Source: Streptococcus parasanguinis
GTDB taxonomy: Bacteria; Bacillota; Bacilli; Lactobacillales; Streptococcaceae
Assembly (NCBI RefSeq): GCF_016648855.1
Contig: NZ_JACLQU010000008.1
Span: forward strand, 1 to 64,000
DNA length: 64,000 bases
Direction of reading: 5' to 3'
Part shown: positions 63,614 to 64,000 of the stretch, piece after piece
Layout of the letters: the number at the start of each line of letters is the position of its first letter
How positions within the stretch are numbered: the stretch's first letter is position 1
Made by a program: the position numbers and the translations under genes
Notes under the pieces: model-generated
What the model was told of the DNA's origin: nothing
What the model saw: the letters and a program-made list of their open reading frames with translations, nothing else
The model's database searches: none

Positions 63614-64000
63614 TCATGCTCTCCTTTTTTGTACTGCCTTGGCGTCACCCCAACAACCTGCTTAAAGCGTTGAGAAAAATAGTTCATATCTTCAAAACCA
63701 ACCTGATCTGCAATCTCATAAATCTTTAAATCTGTCGTGAGAAGCAAGAGTTGAGCCTTCTTCATTCGCTCTTGGATGAGGTATTCTTGGAAAGGAAGTC
63801 CCAATTTTTTCTTGATCAACACACTTAGATAAGAGGAGCTGAAGCCAAGTTGATAGGCCAAATCCTTCAGGGTTAACTGGGAATCTGCTAAACGAGCATG
63901 AATGGCTTCTTCCAAGTCAGTCGAATAACCATGACTGACCAAATCTTCGACTTGCGCCTTTTTTCGCTCTTGATCGAGTTTTCCCTTCACCTTTGCTAAC
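63610..64000 (-). CDS. YesN-type response regulator, C-terminal AraC domain (partial)
   Basis: Only the C-terminal ~130 residues are in the window. The reading frame stays open to the right edge, so the in-frame GTG at 63990 is probably not the start. The AraC/XylS double HTH is complete, with LTLKDLAYQLGFSSSYLSVL and IYEIADQVGFEDMNYFSQRF, followed by GVTPRQYKKG. A receiver domain is expected upstream. It pairs with the YesM-type kinase. The regulated genes, often a sugar ABC transporter, are outside. Confidence 0.88.
   Translation of the reverse strand, partial: LAKVKGKLDQERKKAQVEDLVSHGYSTDLEEAIHARLADSQLTLKDLAYQLGFSSSYLSVLIKKKLGLPFQEYLIQERMKKAQLLLLTTDLKIYEIADQVGFEDMNYFSQRFKQVVGVTPRQYKKGEHE

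Overview
The window is a chromosomal segment of a Streptococcus, most like the Mitis/Sanguinis (parasanguinis-like) commensals. The evidence is the murD-murG-divIB-ftsA-ftsZ-yggS-sepF-ylmG-ylmH-divIVA-ileS cluster, an adcAII-pht zinc operon with AdcR boxes, a CtsR box before clpE, a SigX (competence) box before a prepilin peptidase, and a malolactic mleR/mleS/mleP locus. The species is inferred. Most genes lie on the minus strand. I see no tRNA, rRNA, CRISPR array, prophage or intact insertion sequence.

Layout. 83-4730: a Bce-type antimicrobial-peptide sensing and resistance module (response regulator, histidine kinase, 42-residue small ORF, ABC ATPase, large permease) with a matching operator. 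4900-6084: a DUF2974 alpha/beta hydrolase. 6324-10626: zinc acquisition (histidine-triad surface protein plus AdcAII) under three abutting AdcR boxes. 10885-13134: a DUF6287 surface protein and a DUF2975/HTH pair. 13395-19205: metG, gpmA, an AT-rich insert of membrane proteins, perR, two small membrane ORFs and hup. 19316-26290: degV, a phosphatase and the recN-argR-tlyA-ispA-xseB-xseA operon. 26443-30418: malolactic locus. 30478-34510: scrB-nnrD-Cof-folD operon. 34676-40551: ykuJ-like, clpE, a WYL/GyrI-like pair, a Nudix hydrolase, a DUF1827 protein and a GNAT acetyltransferase. 40612-53316: ileS with its T-box and the division cluster. 53407-57961: DUF3165, typA, a pseudouridine synthase, a rhodanese-like protein, yqgQ and the prepilin peptidase. 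57969-64000: trpB with its T-box, vanZ-like, rlmN, yutD and a YesM/YesN-type two-component system cut by the window end.

A structured intergenic repeat of about 185 bp occurs four times (1-79 partial, 6133-6316, 10701-10886, 56429-56611). It always has the same orientation and always abuts the stop codon of a minus-strand gene. It folds into three nested or tandem hairpins, two of them terminator-like. This is the best candidate here for a poorly described element. Other noteworthy points are three genes shorter than 55 codons with good ribosome binding sites, a probably leaderless yqgQ mRNA, a 140-nt multi-hairpin intergenic structure at 13146-13284, and a 29-bp direct repeat at 18574-18651.
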